A stretch of DNA of 64,000 nucleotides, from assembly GCF_004217565.1 (NCBI RefSeq), contig NZ_SHLA01000001.1, positions 1,860,001-1,924,000 on the forward strand, given 5' to 3'. Of the stretch, positions 8,572-16,371 are shown piece by piece. This DNA is from Zhihengliuella halotolerans (GTDB taxonomy: Bacteria; Actinomycetota; Actinomycetes; Actinomycetales; Micrococcaceae). The translations under genes were made by a program, and so were the position numbers. Within the stretch, counting starts at the first letter, position 1. Each line of letters begins with the position of its first letter. The notes under the pieces are model-generated. The model was given only the letters and a program-made list of their open reading frames with translations, was not told the DNA's origin and made no database searches.

Positions 8572-8898
8572 TCAGGAACGCGGGGGCTGCCCCTGCTCGC
8601 CGTTGGCCTCCGCGTCGGTGCCGGCAGCTTTCTCCGCCTCGGGGTCGTACTGCCCGTACGCCTTGCCCTTGTCCATAAGGTCGCTCTGGCGCTGCTCGGC
8701 TTCGCCCTGGTACCGGACGCGGCGGATGCGGCGCACCATGTCGCGGATCAGGAAGATGACGGCGACGACCATGAAGGCCGTCGCGACGAACCCGACGAAG
8801 CCCGGGCCGATGGAACGGGCGGCGTCCCCGGTGGGCGCCTCCATCAGGGACGGATCGGCCGAGGCCAGGACCAGCATGAAGTTCACGGAATTGCTCAC
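8572..8898 (-). CDS. Small single-pass membrane protein
   Basis: 108 residues. There is a short outside segment, one membrane helix (about residues 33-52, FVGFVATAFMVVAVIFLI), then a basic patch DMVRRIRRVRYQGEAEQR and an acidic, Gln-rich C-terminal tail. The positive-inside rule puts the tail in the cytoplasm. It sits between mca and the DUF255 gene as Rv1083 does in M. tuberculosis. The GTG start at 8898 is the first of the frame. A hairpin (8917-8948) separates it from mca, so expression may be partly uncoupled. Function unknown. Confidence 0.75.
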   Translation of the reverse strand: MSNSVNFMLVLASADPSLMEAPTGDAARSIGPGFVGFVATAFMVVAVIFLIRDMVRRIRRVRYQGEAEQRQSDLMDKGKAYGQYDPEAEKAAGTDAEANGEQGQPPRS

Positions 8899-8916
8899 AC
8901 TTTCTCTACAGGGCGC

Positions 8917-8948
8917 GGTGCGGGGCCGACGTCGCGAGGCCCCACACC
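8917..8948 (-). terminator. Hairpin between mca and the small membrane protein
   Basis: GGTGCGGGGCC (8917-8927) pairs with GGCCCCACACC (8938-8948), 11 bp with one G-U. There is no U-tract on the minus strand. It may be an attenuator or weak terminator within the operon. Confidence 0.45.
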
Positions 8949-8990
8949 ATTCTACGCCCGCAGTTCTACTTCACGTCGAAGTGGTTCCGG

Positions 8991-9923
8991 TCAGCGCAGT
9001 CCCTCGAAGAGGTCCGACTCCGGCGCATCGTCGGCGAGCTCGTAGCCCGGAACGCGGCTCCGGGCCAGCGTGAAGTCCTCCCACGGGTAGTGCAGGCCGG
9101 CAACCTCGTTGGGAACGGCGAAGAAGAACCCGTCGGGGTCGATCTGGGTGCGGTGGGACCGTAGCGCGGTATCCCGCGTGTCGAAGAACTCCCCGGCGTA
9201 CACCTTCGTCGTCGTCGGGTGGCTCTTCACCCAGCTGAACAGCTCGTGATCGGGATTCTCCTCGAGGAACTTCACCCGCTCGGCGTAGGGCGATTCCATC
9301 CCGGCGTCGAGCATGCCGCGGTGCAGGGTCAGGAATCGATCGGGTGAGAAGCCGCGGTCGTAGTAGAGCTTCGCCACGCTCCACGGCTCGCCCAGCTCGG
9401 GACGGAACTCCGGGTCGGCCGCGGCCTCGAAGGCGAAGACGGACACGTTGTGGCACTGGATGTGGTCCGGGTGCGGGTAGCCGCCGTTCTCGTCGTAAGT
9501 CGTCATGACCTGCGGCTTGAACTCGCGGATCAGCTTCACCAGGGGCGCCGCGGCCCGCTCGACGGGCTGCAACGCGAAGCACCCCGGCGGCAGCGGGGGC
9601 AGGGGCTCGCCCTCGGGCAGGCCCGAGTCGACGTAGCCGATCCACCGGTGCTCCACGCCGATCGCGGCCGCCGCCTCCGCCATCTCCATGCGCCGGACGC
9701 CGGGCAGATCGCGGTGGGCGTGCGCTAGTTCGCCGACGGCCGCGTTCAGGATGTCGCCGCGCTCGCCGCCGGTGCATGAAGCCACCATAACGCGGGCTCC
9801 CGCGGCGAGGTAGGCGGCCATCGTGGCCGCTCCCTTGCTCGACTCGTCGTCCGGGTGCGCATGCACCGCAAGGAGCCGAAGCCCCGTCGAGTCTGGGACT
9901 GGGATTTTCCGAGAATTGTCCAC
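8991..9923 (-). CDS. mca: Mycothiol S-conjugate amidase
   Basis: 310 residues, the usual Mca length. It has the LmbE/PIG-L deacetylase zinc motif AVHAHPDDES (His23, Asp25/Asp26) and the second ligand region YPHPDHIQCHN (151-154). The segment TYDENGGYPHPDH is shared by Mca and MshB; the length and the C-terminal region ending in DLFEGLR favour Mca. It cleaves mycothiol conjugates into a mercapturic acid and GlcN-inositol, recycling the thiol and removing electrophiles. The start is GTG 9923, with GAGGGAG upstream. It is divergent from a DUF4307 gene, as in Rv1082/Rv1081c. Confidence 0.92.
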   Translation of the reverse strand: MDNSRKIPVPDSTGLRLLAVHAHPDDESSKGAATMAAYLAAGARVMVASCTGGERGDILNAAVGELAHAHRDLPGVRRMEMAEAAAAIGVEHRWIGYVDSGLPEGEPLPPLPPGCFALQPVERAAAPLVKLIREFKPQVMTTYDENGGYPHPDHIQCHNVSVFAFEAAADPEFRPELGEPWSVAKLYYDRGFSPDRFLTLHRGMLDAGMESPYAERVKFLEENPDHELFSWVKSHPTTTKVYAGEFFDTRDTALRSHRTQIDPDGFFFAVPNEVAGLHYPWEDFTLARSRVPGYELADDAPESDLFEGLR

Positions 9924-10019
9924 GCGCGTGCGTCTCCCTCAAACCATGTTCGTCTGTACGCCGTCGGCGTCGCCGGGTGACGCGCGGCTCGCGCGACACC
10001 CTCCTACCCTCCGACAACG

Positions 10020-10025
10020 TAAACT
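10020..10025 (+). promoter_or_regulatory. -10 box, leaderless start of DUF4307 gene
   Basis: TAAACT, then 7 nt, then ATG 10033. No Shine-Dalgarno sequence is seen. Confidence 0.6.
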
Positions 10026-10032
10026 GGTGCCG

Positions 10033-10488
10033 ATGACTTCCCGATCCTCCGAAAACGCGACGACCGCGCCCGCCGGGGCCGGATCCACCGATCCTGCTCC
10101 CAGCCTAGCCAATCGCTATGGCGCCCCCAAGCGGCCCCTGGGCCGGCGCCTGAAAATCGGGCTGGGTGCGGGCGCTCTCGTGGTCGGCGTCGGGCTGGCG
10201 GCCTACGCCGGCATCGCCAACACCCACCAGATCAACTACGACGACGTCGCGTTCCAGATCGAGTCCGAGACCAGTGCCCAGGTGACCTTCCACGTCGAGA
10301 AGAACGCGGCCGACGTCGTGCAGTGCGGGGTGCAGGTGCTGGACGATACGTACGCCGTCGTCGGATGGAAAACGGTGACGCTCGAGGCCAGCGGCGAGAA
10401 CGGACGCGAATCCACGCGGCGCACCGTGGAAGTGCGCACGGAATACCTCGGCGTCTCGGGTAACGTTGGCGATTGCTGGTCGCTGTAG
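10033..10488 (+). CDS. DUF4307 family single-pass membrane protein
   Basis: 151 residues. A 45-residue cytoplasmic N-terminus ends in a basic LGRRLKIG stretch. One membrane helix follows (about 48-66, GAGALVVGVGLAAYAGIA), then an extracytoplasmic beta-rich domain with two cysteines (VVQCGVQVLD, VGDCWSL). This architecture and the place between mca and greA fit DUF4307 (Rv1081c-like). Function unknown. The start at 10033 is set by the -10 box 7 nt upstream; longer in-frame extension into the mca promoter is unlikely. Confidence 0.82.
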   Translation: MTSRSSENATTAPAGAGSTDPAPSLANRYGAPKRPLGRRLKIGLGAGALVVGVGLAAYAGIANTHQINYDDVAFQIESETSAQVTFHVEKNAADVVQCGVQVLDDTYAVVGWKTVTLEASGENGRESTRRTVEVRTEYLGVSGNVGDCWSL

Positions 10489-10580
10489 CGAGCAAAGCGC
10501 CGCGGAGGACTGCGGACTGTAACCACAGCGGACGGCCGACGCACGTTTTGCCCGTTTCCGACACGGTGACGCCGCGTTCT

Positions 10581-10609
10581 TTGGGACTTTCCCCGTATCT
10601 CGCTAAGAT
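10581..10609 (+). promoter_or_regulatory. greA promoter
   Basis: TTGGGA (10581-10586), a 17-bp spacer, and TAAGAT (10604-10609) make a good sigma-70-type promoter. It gives a leader of about 50 nt that carries AAGGAGA before the GTG start of greA. Confidence 0.6.
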
Positions 10610-10665
10610 ACTTCGAATGACTCACGGATATTTTCCGTGATCCATGACATACCAAGGAGAGACAC

Positions 10666-11157
10666 GTGTCTACGAACAACGAAGCCGCAGTGTGGCTCAC
10701 CCAGGAGGCTTTCGACCGCCTCAGCGCTGAGCTCGAGCACCTGCAGGGTCCGGGCCGCCAGGAGATCGTGGACCGCATCGAGCAGGCGCGTTCCGAAGGC
10801 GACCTCAAGGAGAACGGCGGCTACCACGCGGCCCGCGAGGAGCAGTCCAAGGCCGAGGGGCGCATCCTGTACCTGAAGGACCTGCTCGAGAAGGCGCACG
10901 TCGGCGAGTCGCCGGCGAACGACGGCACCGTCGAACCCGGCACGCTCGTCGAGGCGATCATCGCCGGCGAGAAGACCACCTTCCTGCTCGGCAGTCGCGA
11001 GGTGGCTGGAGACACGGACCTCGAGGTCTACAGCGAGAAGTCCCCGATCGGCGCCGCAGTGCACGGCAAGAAGATCGGCGACAAGCTCTCCTACCAGGCG
11101 CCCAACGGCCGCAAGATCGAGGTCGAGATCCTCGCTGCCAAGCCCTTCACGGGCTAG
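10666..11157 (+). CDS. greA: Transcription elongation factor GreA
   Basis: 163 residues. An N-terminal antiparallel coiled coil (about 1-80) holds the tip motif EGDLKENGGYHAAREEQ, whose acidic residues reach into the RNA polymerase secondary channel and trigger cleavage of backtracked RNA. A C-terminal FKBP-like domain follows (TFLLGSREVAGDTDLEVYSEKSPIG, HGKKIGDKLSYQAPNG). The GTG start at 10666 has AAGGAGA 5-6 nt upstream and its own promoter at 10581-10609. A strong hairpin follows the stop. Confidence 0.95.
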   Translation: MSTNNEAAVWLTQEAFDRLSAELEHLQGPGRQEIVDRIEQARSEGDLKENGGYHAAREEQSKAEGRILYLKDLLEKAHVGESPANDGTVEPGTLVEAIIAGEKTTFLLGSREVAGDTDLEVYSEKSPIGAAVHGKKIGDKLSYQAPNGRKIEVEILAAKPFTG

Positions 11158-11180
11158 CCTCCGCGCACCCCAGCACCAAT

Positions 11181-11220
11181 GACGACGGGGCGGTCACCTT
11201 TTCAGGTGGCCGCCCCGTCG
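11181..11220. terminator. greA terminator hairpin
   Basis: ACGACGGGGCGGTCACCT pairs with AGGTGGCCGCCCCGTCGT, about 18 bp with one G-U. There is no real U-tract. The first 20 nt recur exactly at 11491-11510. Confidence 0.75.
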
Positions 11221-11276
11221 TATCCGCCCAGGGAATGCGGCGAATCGCAGCCCACCACAGCCAACGCAAGGCGCGC

Positions 11277-11480
11277 ATGACTCAGAAGCCCTCTCCACAT
11301 TTCATCGGCCCACCGTTCGTGCTGCTGCTCCTCGGCGTGCTCGTGATCCTGCCGAGCGCGGGTCCGCTCGCGAACTTCGCCGGCATCTGCTGGCTCGCAG
11401 GCTTCACGCTCTTCGTCGCGGCCGCCGCGACGGCATTCGCTGCGCACCGACGGAGCGCTAAGGCCTCACAGGACGCCTGA
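11277..11480 (+). CDS. Small two-helix membrane protein
   Basis: 67 residues. Two hydrophobic helices, PFVLLLLGVLVILPSAGP and FAGICWLAGFTLFVAAAATAF, are joined by a short loop, with a basic C-terminal tail HRRSAKASQ. ATG 11277 is chosen because translation from 11235 would add a poorly coding His/Gln/Arg-rich stretch. AAGGCG lies upstream as a weak ribosome binding site. The gene stands alone between two near-identical terminators. Family not recognised. Confidence 0.6.
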   Translation: MTQKPSPHFIGPPFVLLLLGVLVILPSAGPLANFAGICWLAGFTLFVAAAATAFAAHRRSAKASQDA

Positions 11481-11491
11481 CGCGCGACACG

Positions 11492-11532
11492 ACGACGGGG
11501 CGGTCACCTTTCGCAGGTGACCGCCCCGTCGT
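11492..11532. terminator. Bidirectional terminator between small membrane gene and ilvA
   Basis: ACGACGGGGCGGTCACCT and AGGTGACCGCCCCGTCGT form a perfect 18-bp stem with a 5-nt loop. It is convergent between the plus-strand gene ending at 11480 and ilvA ending at 11555, and is nearly a copy of the greA terminator. Confidence 0.8.
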
Positions 11533-11554
11533 CGTTGGTGCTGCCGCTCCCCCG

Positions 11555-12838
11555 CTAGAGCTTGACGATGACCGGCTGGAAGCCCTCGGCCCGGAGGTTG
11601 TTCAACACCGTCTCCGAGTGCACGTGCCCCTTGGTCTCCATGTCGATCGTGATGGCGACGTCCCCCATCGACAGCGAGCCGCCGATGCGGGTGTGGTCGA
11701 CGCGGGTCACGTTGGCGTCCGACTCCGCGATGACGCGGGAGATCGTCGCCAGCTCGCCGGCCCGGTCGTCGAGCATCATCCGGACCGTCAGGTAGCGGCC
11801 GGCCACTGACAGGCCGCGCTGGATGACCTTGAGCATGAGCAGCGGGTCGATGTTGCCGCCTGAGAGGATCACGGCGGTCTTCTTGGAGTCGATGCCGGCC
11901 TCGGCCAGCTTGCCTTCGAGGATCGCGGCGACGCCGACGGCGCCGGCCGGCTCGACGACGAGCTTCGAGCGCTCGAGCAGGAAGACGAGCGCCTGGGCGA
12001 GCGAGTCCTCGGAGACCGTGACGACGTCGTCGACCAGCTCCTTGATGATCTGGAAGGGCAGCTGGCCCGGCGTGCCCACGGCGATGCCGTCGGCGATCGT
12101 GGAGACCTTCTCGAGCGGGACGAGCGCGTCGGCCGCGAGCGAGGGCGGGTACGCGGCCGCGTTTTCGGCCTGCACGCCCACGACCCGGATCTCCCGACCC
12201 AGCTCCCGCGCCTTCTCCTTGATCGCCGTGGCCACGCCGGCGAGCAGTCCGCCGCCCCCGACCCCCATGACCACGGTGTCGACGTCCGGCAGCTGCTCGA
12301 GCAGCTCGAGGCCGATCGTGCCCTGACCGGCGATGATGTCCGGGTTGTCGAAAGGGTGCACGAACACAGCGCCGCTCGAGTCGGCATAGCGCTTGGCCTC
12401 GGCCAACGCCTCGTCGACGTTGTGGCCGTGCAGGATGACCTCCGCCCCGTGGTCCTTGGTCGCGGTGAGCTTGGGCAGGGCGACACCGAGCGGCATGTAG
12501 ATCCGCGCCTTGATGCCGAGGGCGCGTGCCGCCTGGGCGACGCCCTGCGCGTGGTTTCCGGCCGAGGCCGCGACGACGCCGCGGGCCTTCTCGGCCGCGG
12601 AAAGGCGCGCCATACGCACATACGCACCGCGGACCTTAAACGAGCCAGCCCGCTGCAGGTTCTCGCATTTGAGGAACACTTCGGAATCGCTCAGCAGGCC
12701 GAGGGCTCTCGAATGCTGGACCGGCGTCCGATCCACGACGCCGGAGAGCAGTTCGGCGGCGGATTCGACGTCGGACAGGGACACGGGTAGTGCTTCGTGG
12801 GTGCTCATCTGAACTTTCTGGGTGTCGGTGGGGCTCAT
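11555..12838 (-). CDS. ilvA: Threonine ammonia-lyase (threonine deaminase)
   Basis: 427 residues. A PLP-dependent fold-type II domain comes first, with the Schiff-base lysine in GSFKVRGAY (Lys68), SAGNHAQGVA and the phosphate-binding GVGGGGLLAGVA. A C-terminal ACT-like domain of about 80 residues follows (YLTVRMMLDDRAGELATISRVI to VIVKL). It converts threonine to 2-oxobutanoate for isoleucine synthesis; a single ACT domain fits the shorter, actinobacterial IlvA form. Met11 (STHEALPV) is an alternative start. The ATG overlaps the stop of the upstream transporter by 4 nt (ATGA), so it is translationally coupled. The coupling to a sugar epimerase and transporter is odd for isoleucine synthesis. 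Confidence 0.92.
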   Translation of the reverse strand: MSPTDTQKVQMSTHEALPVSLSDVESAAELLSGVVDRTPVQHSRALGLLSDSEVFLKCENLQRAGSFKVRGAYVRMARLSAAEKARGVVAASAGNHAQGVAQAARALGIKARIYMPLGVALPKLTATKDHGAEVILHGHNVDEALAEAKRYADSSGAVFVHPFDNPDIIAGQGTIGLELLEQLPDVDTVVMGVGGGGLLAGVATAIKEKARELGREIRVVGVQAENAAAYPPSLAADALVPLEKVSTIADGIAVGTPGQLPFQIIKELVDDVVTVSEDSLAQALVFLLERSKLVVEPAGAVGVAAILEGKLAEAGIDSKKTAVILSGGNIDPLLMLKVIQRGLSVAGRYLTVRMMLDDRAGELATISRVIAESDANVTRVDHTRIGGSLSMGDVAITIDMETKGHVHSETVLNNLRAEGFQPVIVKL

Positions 12839-14139
12839 GCTCCGTGCCTCTCACTCGGACTTCTGCTGCTGGTCTCTTGTGCGACGGACGGCTCCTCGCC
12901 GTCCAGGTCCGCGGGGGCCGGCCAGTCGTCGACGGACGACGACGACGCGTACGCGGCGTCCGACGCCGGCGGTGCGCCGGCCGCTGGCGCAGGATCGACG
13001 GGTGGTCCCGTCGCCGCGGGCGGTAACACGGGGTCGCGCTCCCAGCCGCGGTCTGCGAGATACTTGATGACGGCGTTCGCGATCGCCAGCAGCGGGACGG
13101 CGAAGAGCGCCCCGGCGATACCGGCGAGCAGAGTTCCGCCGGTCACCGCGAGCACGACGGCCAGAGGGTGCAGGCTGACGGCTTTGCCCATCACAAGCGG
13201 CTGCAGGATGTGCGACTCGGCCTGCTGTACCGCGAGAACGACGATCAGCATGATCAGGGCATTGACCCAGCCGTTGGCCACGAGCGCGAGAAGCACGGCG
13301 ACGGTACCGGTGACGAGAGCGCCGAGGATCGGAATGAAGGAGCCGAGGAACACCAGCACTCCAAGAGGCACGGCGAGCGGTACCCCGAGGATGACCGCGC
13401 CGAGGCCGATGCCGACGGCGTCCACGAACGCGACGAAGAGCTGGACGCGCACGTAGTTCACGAGGCTCTTCCAGCCGCGGCGCCCGGCGCCGTCGACGGG
13501 TCGCCGCGCATCAGCGGGCAGCAGGCGGACGATGAACGCCCAGATCCGCTGCCCCTCGAGCAGGAAGAAGATGAGCGCGAAGAGCGCCAGCAGGATTCCG
13601 GCCACGATGTGGCCAAGCGTCGAACCCCAGGACAGCGCCTCGGAGAGGATCTCGGAGCTGTTGTTGCGCAGCTGCTCGAGGGTCTCGTTGGTCAGGTCGG
13701 CCATGTCGTCGTTGGAGAACTGCAGGGGCCCGGTGAAGATCCACTCCTCGACCGTTTCGAGCCCGGCGACAGCCTGCTGCCAGAGCGGCTCGAACCCGCG
13801 GGCCATCGTCCGGCTGACGATCGTCACGAGCGCCGTGACGAGGCCGAGGAAACCCAGCAGCGTGATCCCGACGGCGATGCCGACGGGCACCCGCAACCGG
13901 CGCAGGCGCGAGACGATCGGACTGAGCAGCCCCGAGAGAAGAGCCGCGATCATCAGCGGGACGACCAGTAAGGAGAGGTGGCCCAGCATCCAGACGAGAA
14001 GGCCGGTAGTGCCGACGACGACGGCCACGCGCCATGCCCAGGACGCGGCGATGCGCACACCGAAGGACACGTAGTCGGCGGAGTCGCGGCGCGGCGGGGC
14101 GCCCGGTTCGGGCGCTACAGCCACGAGGTGATTCCCCAA
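12835..14139 (-). CDS. AI-2E family transporter
   Basis: 434 residues. There are about eight membrane segments, with the long hydrophobic pairs and periplasmic region (PLWQQAVAGLETVEEWIFTG) typical of the AI-2E/PerM family, and the conserved C-terminal LGSFIPILGALVTG and PLVMGKAVSLHPLAVVLAV. Family members include TqsA (AI-2 export) and Na+/H+ antiporters, so the substrate is not assignable. About 60 Pro/Ala/Asp-rich residues form a cytoplasmic tail. A rare TTA leucine codon lies at 13024-13026. The start is GTG 14139, overlapping the epimerase end by 25 nt, or GTG 14124. Confidence 0.85.
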   Translation of the reverse strand: MGNHLVAVAPEPGAPPRRDSADYVSFGVRIAASWAWRVAVVVGTTGLLVWMLGHLSLLVVPLMIAALLSGLLSPIVSRLRRLRVPVGIAVGITLLGFLGLVTALVTIVSRTMARGFEPLWQQAVAGLETVEEWIFTGPLQFSNDDMADLTNETLEQLRNNSSEILSEALSWGSTLGHIVAGILLALFALIFFLLEGQRIWAFIVRLLPADARRPVDGAGRRGWKSLVNYVRVQLFVAFVDAVGIGLGAVILGVPLAVPLGVLVFLGSFIPILGALVTGTVAVLLALVANGWVNALIMLIVVLAVQQAESHILQPLVMGKAVSLHPLAVVLAVTGGTLLAGIAGALFAVPLLAIANAVIKYLADRGWERDPVLPPAATGPPVDPAPAAGAPPASDAAYASSSSVDDWPAPADLDGEEPSVAQETSSRSPSERHGA

Positions 14140-15083
14140 CGTGCGACGAGCTCCTCGCCGGGAGCGAGCCAGGTCAGCCCCTCACCGGTGTTGAAGGTGT
14201 TGGCCGGGGCGGTCATCGGCTCGATCGCGATGGCGGCCTCCCGGCCCGGGAACTTGTCGGTCACGAAGATATGCACATACGGGCATGTGGCGTCGGCCCA
14301 GAGCTCGACTCCCCGGCCGTCGGGGGCGTCGAGGCGGTGGTGGTATCGGCCGTCGTCGTCGAGCTCGAGTCCACTGAAGGCGGTGTCCGTCCGGAAGCCG
14401 CCGAGCGTGCGGCCGGCGCGGAAGTCCATGTCGCCGGCGGCGTCCTCGACGCCGACCGGGATCATCGCCGCGTCGACCGGTAGGAAGGTGGTGGCGGAGG
14501 TCGTCAGGCGCAGATCGTCCGTCGGCACGTCGCCGACGCGCAGGAAGGGGTGGGCCCCGAGGGCCGCGGGGGCCGGGCCGCCGCCGAGAGAGGCGTGGTG
14601 CGCCAGACGCTGGGTGACAGAGAGGTGGCCGTCGGCGTCGAGTTCGTAGCGCGCGGTGTGCGTCAGACGGTAGCCGTAGCCGTGCTGCGGGAAGATCTCC
14701 GCAGCGAGCGTCACCGCGTGGGTCTCATGGGCGAGAGCGCGGTAGCCGGTGTTGCGCAGTAGGCCGTGGATCGCATTTCCGGTGGCGGCCTCGGTGACGT
14801 CGAGCTGCTGGGGCGCGCCGTCGAGATCCCAGACGGCGCCGGCCACGCGATTCGGCCAGGGCGCGAGGAGGATGCCGGAGGCGAACGGCGGAGTCGACTC
14901 CGCGTCGAAGCTCTCGACAAGGTCGACGCCCTCACGGCGGTAGACGCGCAGGGCGCCGGCGAGGGCCGCGATGGTGGCCTCCGCTCCCCCGCGCCGGATG
15001 GAGAACTGCTCGCCGGAGATGCAGGCGCCCGATGGAGTCGAGGGTGCGTACATGCTACTGGGTGAATACTCGCGCGCGGTCAT
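14115..15083 (-). CDS. Aldose 1-epimerase family protein
   Basis: 322 residues, cytoplasmic. It shows the galactose mutarotase-like beta-sandwich with LLAPWPNRVAGAVWDLDG near residue 75, AIHGLLRNTGY (catalytic His region near 110), GAHPFLRVG and the C-terminal catalytic Glu region IAIEPMTAPANTFN near 285. These motifs match the bacterial aldose 1-epimerase group related to YphB/YeaD-like proteins. It interconverts anomers of aldoses; the preferred sugar is unknown. First gene of a three-gene operon with the AI-2E transporter and ilvA. Confidence 0.87.
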   Translation of the reverse strand: MTAREYSPSSMYAPSTPSGACISGEQFSIRRGGAEATIAALAGALRVYRREGVDLVESFDAESTPPFASGILLAPWPNRVAGAVWDLDGAPQQLDVTEAATGNAIHGLLRNTGYRALAHETHAVTLAAEIFPQHGYGYRLTHTARYELDADGHLSVTQRLAHHASLGGGPAPAALGAHPFLRVGDVPTDDLRLTTSATTFLPVDAAMIPVGVEDAAGDMDFRAGRTLGGFRTDTAFSGLELDDDGRYHHRLDAPDGRGVELWADATCPYVHIFVTDKFPGREAAIAIEPMTAPANTFNTGEGLTWLAPGEELVARWGITSWL

Positions 15084-15089
15084 GGCACC

Positions 15090-15095
15090 ACGTTA
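15090..15095 (-). promoter_or_regulatory. -10 box, leaderless start of aldose epimerase operon
   Basis: TAACGT on the minus strand, then 6 nt, then ATG 15083. No Shine-Dalgarno sequence is present. Confidence 0.55.
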
Positions 15096-15205
15096 GCGCT
15101 CAAACGTGAAACGCGCGGAATGCGTGACACCTTCGGGTCGCGGCTGGTCAGATTGACGCATGTTCGCTGGCCACGGCGCGCACGGTGTCGAACGGTCCGG
15201 GAAAC

Positions 15206-15277
15206 ACGACGGCGCCCCGACGCCGGTTTCCCTGCGCCTGGCGGCGGGGGAACACGGACGCGTCGGGGCGCCGTCGT
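15206..15277 (-). terminator. Terminator after the Bax inhibitor-1 gene
   Basis: A 17-bp perfect stem, ACGACGGCGCCCCGACG (15206-15222) with CGTCGGGGCGCCGTCGT (15261-15277). The 38-nt loop can itself pair. It is followed on the minus strand by a short U-rich run. Confidence 0.7.
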
Positions 15278-15293
15278 CGTACTGATGTTGGGA

Positions 15294-16097
15294 CTAGTCG
15301 TCGCCGCGCAGGATCGCGATGATGCGCAGGATCTCGACGTAGAGCCAGACCATGGTCACGGTCAGACCGAAGGCCGCCGACCACGAGTACTTGGCGGGCG
15401 CGCCGTTTTCGACACCCTGCTGGATCGAGGTGAAGTCGAGCACCAGCGCATAGGTGGCCAGCAGCACGGCGAGGGCGCCGATGACGAGGCCGAGGACGCC
15501 ATCGCGCATGCCGAACATGCCCTCGATCGCGCCGAACATCATGAGGCCGAGGTTCACGAGCGAGAACACCAGGTAGGCACCCATCGCGATCATGAAGATC
15601 CGGGTCATCTTCGGCGTCGCGCGGTACTTGCCCGAGCGGTAGAGCACCAGCGTCACGGCGAACACCGAGAGGGTGGCCGCCAGCGCCTGGGTGGCGATGC
15701 CCGGGAACTGCGCGTTGAGCACGCCCGTGAGCCCGCCGAGGAAGAGGCCCTCCGCGACCGCGTAGAGCATGATGAGGGCCGGTGACGGCTCCTTCTTGAA
15801 GCTGTTCACCAGACCCAGGACCAGACCCACGATGAGGCCGATGAGCATCAGGCCCGGCAGCTGCCAGCCGACGACGGCGCCGGCCAGGATGCCGACGAAG
15901 CAGAGAATCGTCTTGTTGATGACGTCGCCGTAGGTCATGCGGCCGGTCTGGGCCGGGGACGCGGACGGCTGGCTGTAGAGATCGCGCAGCTGGTCGGCGC
16001 TCATGTCCTGCGACGAACGCGGGCCGGCGGCCACGCCGCCTCCCGTCTGCTCACGGAAGTTCCGCGAACTGAAGACCGGGTTTCCCCCAAGTGCCAT
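15294..16097 (-). CDS. Bax inhibitor-1/YccA-like membrane protein
   Basis: 267 residues. A 65-residue polar N-terminus (GGGVAAGPRSSQDMSADQLRD region) precedes seven membrane helices of the BI-1 (TMBIM) fold, with GLFLGGLTGV in the middle and the final WLYVEILRIIAILRGDD. Family members are Ca2+-leak or stress-related membrane proteins; the bacterial role is unclear. ATG 16097 is chosen for GAGGAG upstream. A TAGGCT -10 candidate at 16131-16136 would give a short leader. The upstream neighbour is a tRNA gene that ends in its own terminator. Confidence 0.88.
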   Translation of the reverse strand: MALGGNPVFSSRNFREQTGGGVAAGPRSSQDMSADQLRDLYSQPSASPAQTGRMTYGDVINKTILCFVGILAGAVVGWQLPGLMLIGLIVGLVLGLVNSFKKEPSPALIMLYAVAEGLFLGGLTGVLNAQFPGIATQALAATLSVFAVTLVLYRSGKYRATPKMTRIFMIAMGAYLVFSLVNLGLMMFGAIEGMFGMRDGVLGLVIGALAVLLATYALVLDFTSIQQGVENGAPAKYSWSAAFGLTVTMVWLYVEILRIIAILRGDD

Positions 16098-16212
16098 GAG
16101 TGTGCTCCTCGATAGTTGTTCTTGCATCTCAGCCTACCGGTTCAACGGGTGGCAGACATCTCAGGTTCCCGGTGTCGAGCTGCGCCCAGAGCCGAATCGG
16201 TGCGCGGACACG

Positions 16213-16251
16213 AAAAAGCCCCGCGGGCCGGCGTGACCGGTTCGCGGGGCT
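16213..16251 (-). terminator. Intrinsic terminator of the tRNA gene
   Basis: On the minus strand AGCCCCGCG (16251-16243) pairs with CGCGGGGCT (16225-16217) and is followed by TTTTT. It lies just downstream of the tRNA gene. Confidence 0.8.
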
Positions 16252-16277
16252 GATTCGGGAATGCGTTGTTCGCGGCG

Positions 16278-16351
16278 TACCCCCAGTGGGACTCGAACCC
16301 ACAACACAGAGATTTTAAGTCTCCTGCCTCTGCCAATTGGGCTATGGGGGC
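16278..16351 (-). tRNA. tRNA with anticodon UAA (tRNA-Leu by anticodon), short variable arm
   Basis: The minus strand folds into a full cloverleaf of 74 nt. The acceptor is GCCCCCA with TGGGGGT (a G-U closes it); the D arm has GG in the loop. The anticodon stem GGAGA/TCTCT has loop CTTAAAA, giving anticodon TAA, and the T arm GTGGG-TTCGAGT-CCCAC is canonical. The discriminator is A and CCA is not encoded. The anticodon reads UUA (Leu), but the variable region is only 5 nt (GTGTT), whereas bacterial tRNA-Leu normally has a long variable arm. So the isotype is uncertain even though the gene looks intact. Confidence 0.75.
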
Positions 16352-16371
16352 GCCTCGCTATTGTACTCGGA

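Noticed and set aside
16278-16351. tRNA as a pseudogene
   Set aside because: All stems pair, the T loop is canonical and a good terminator follows. The odd points are the short variable arm and the G-U at the acceptor end, not decay.
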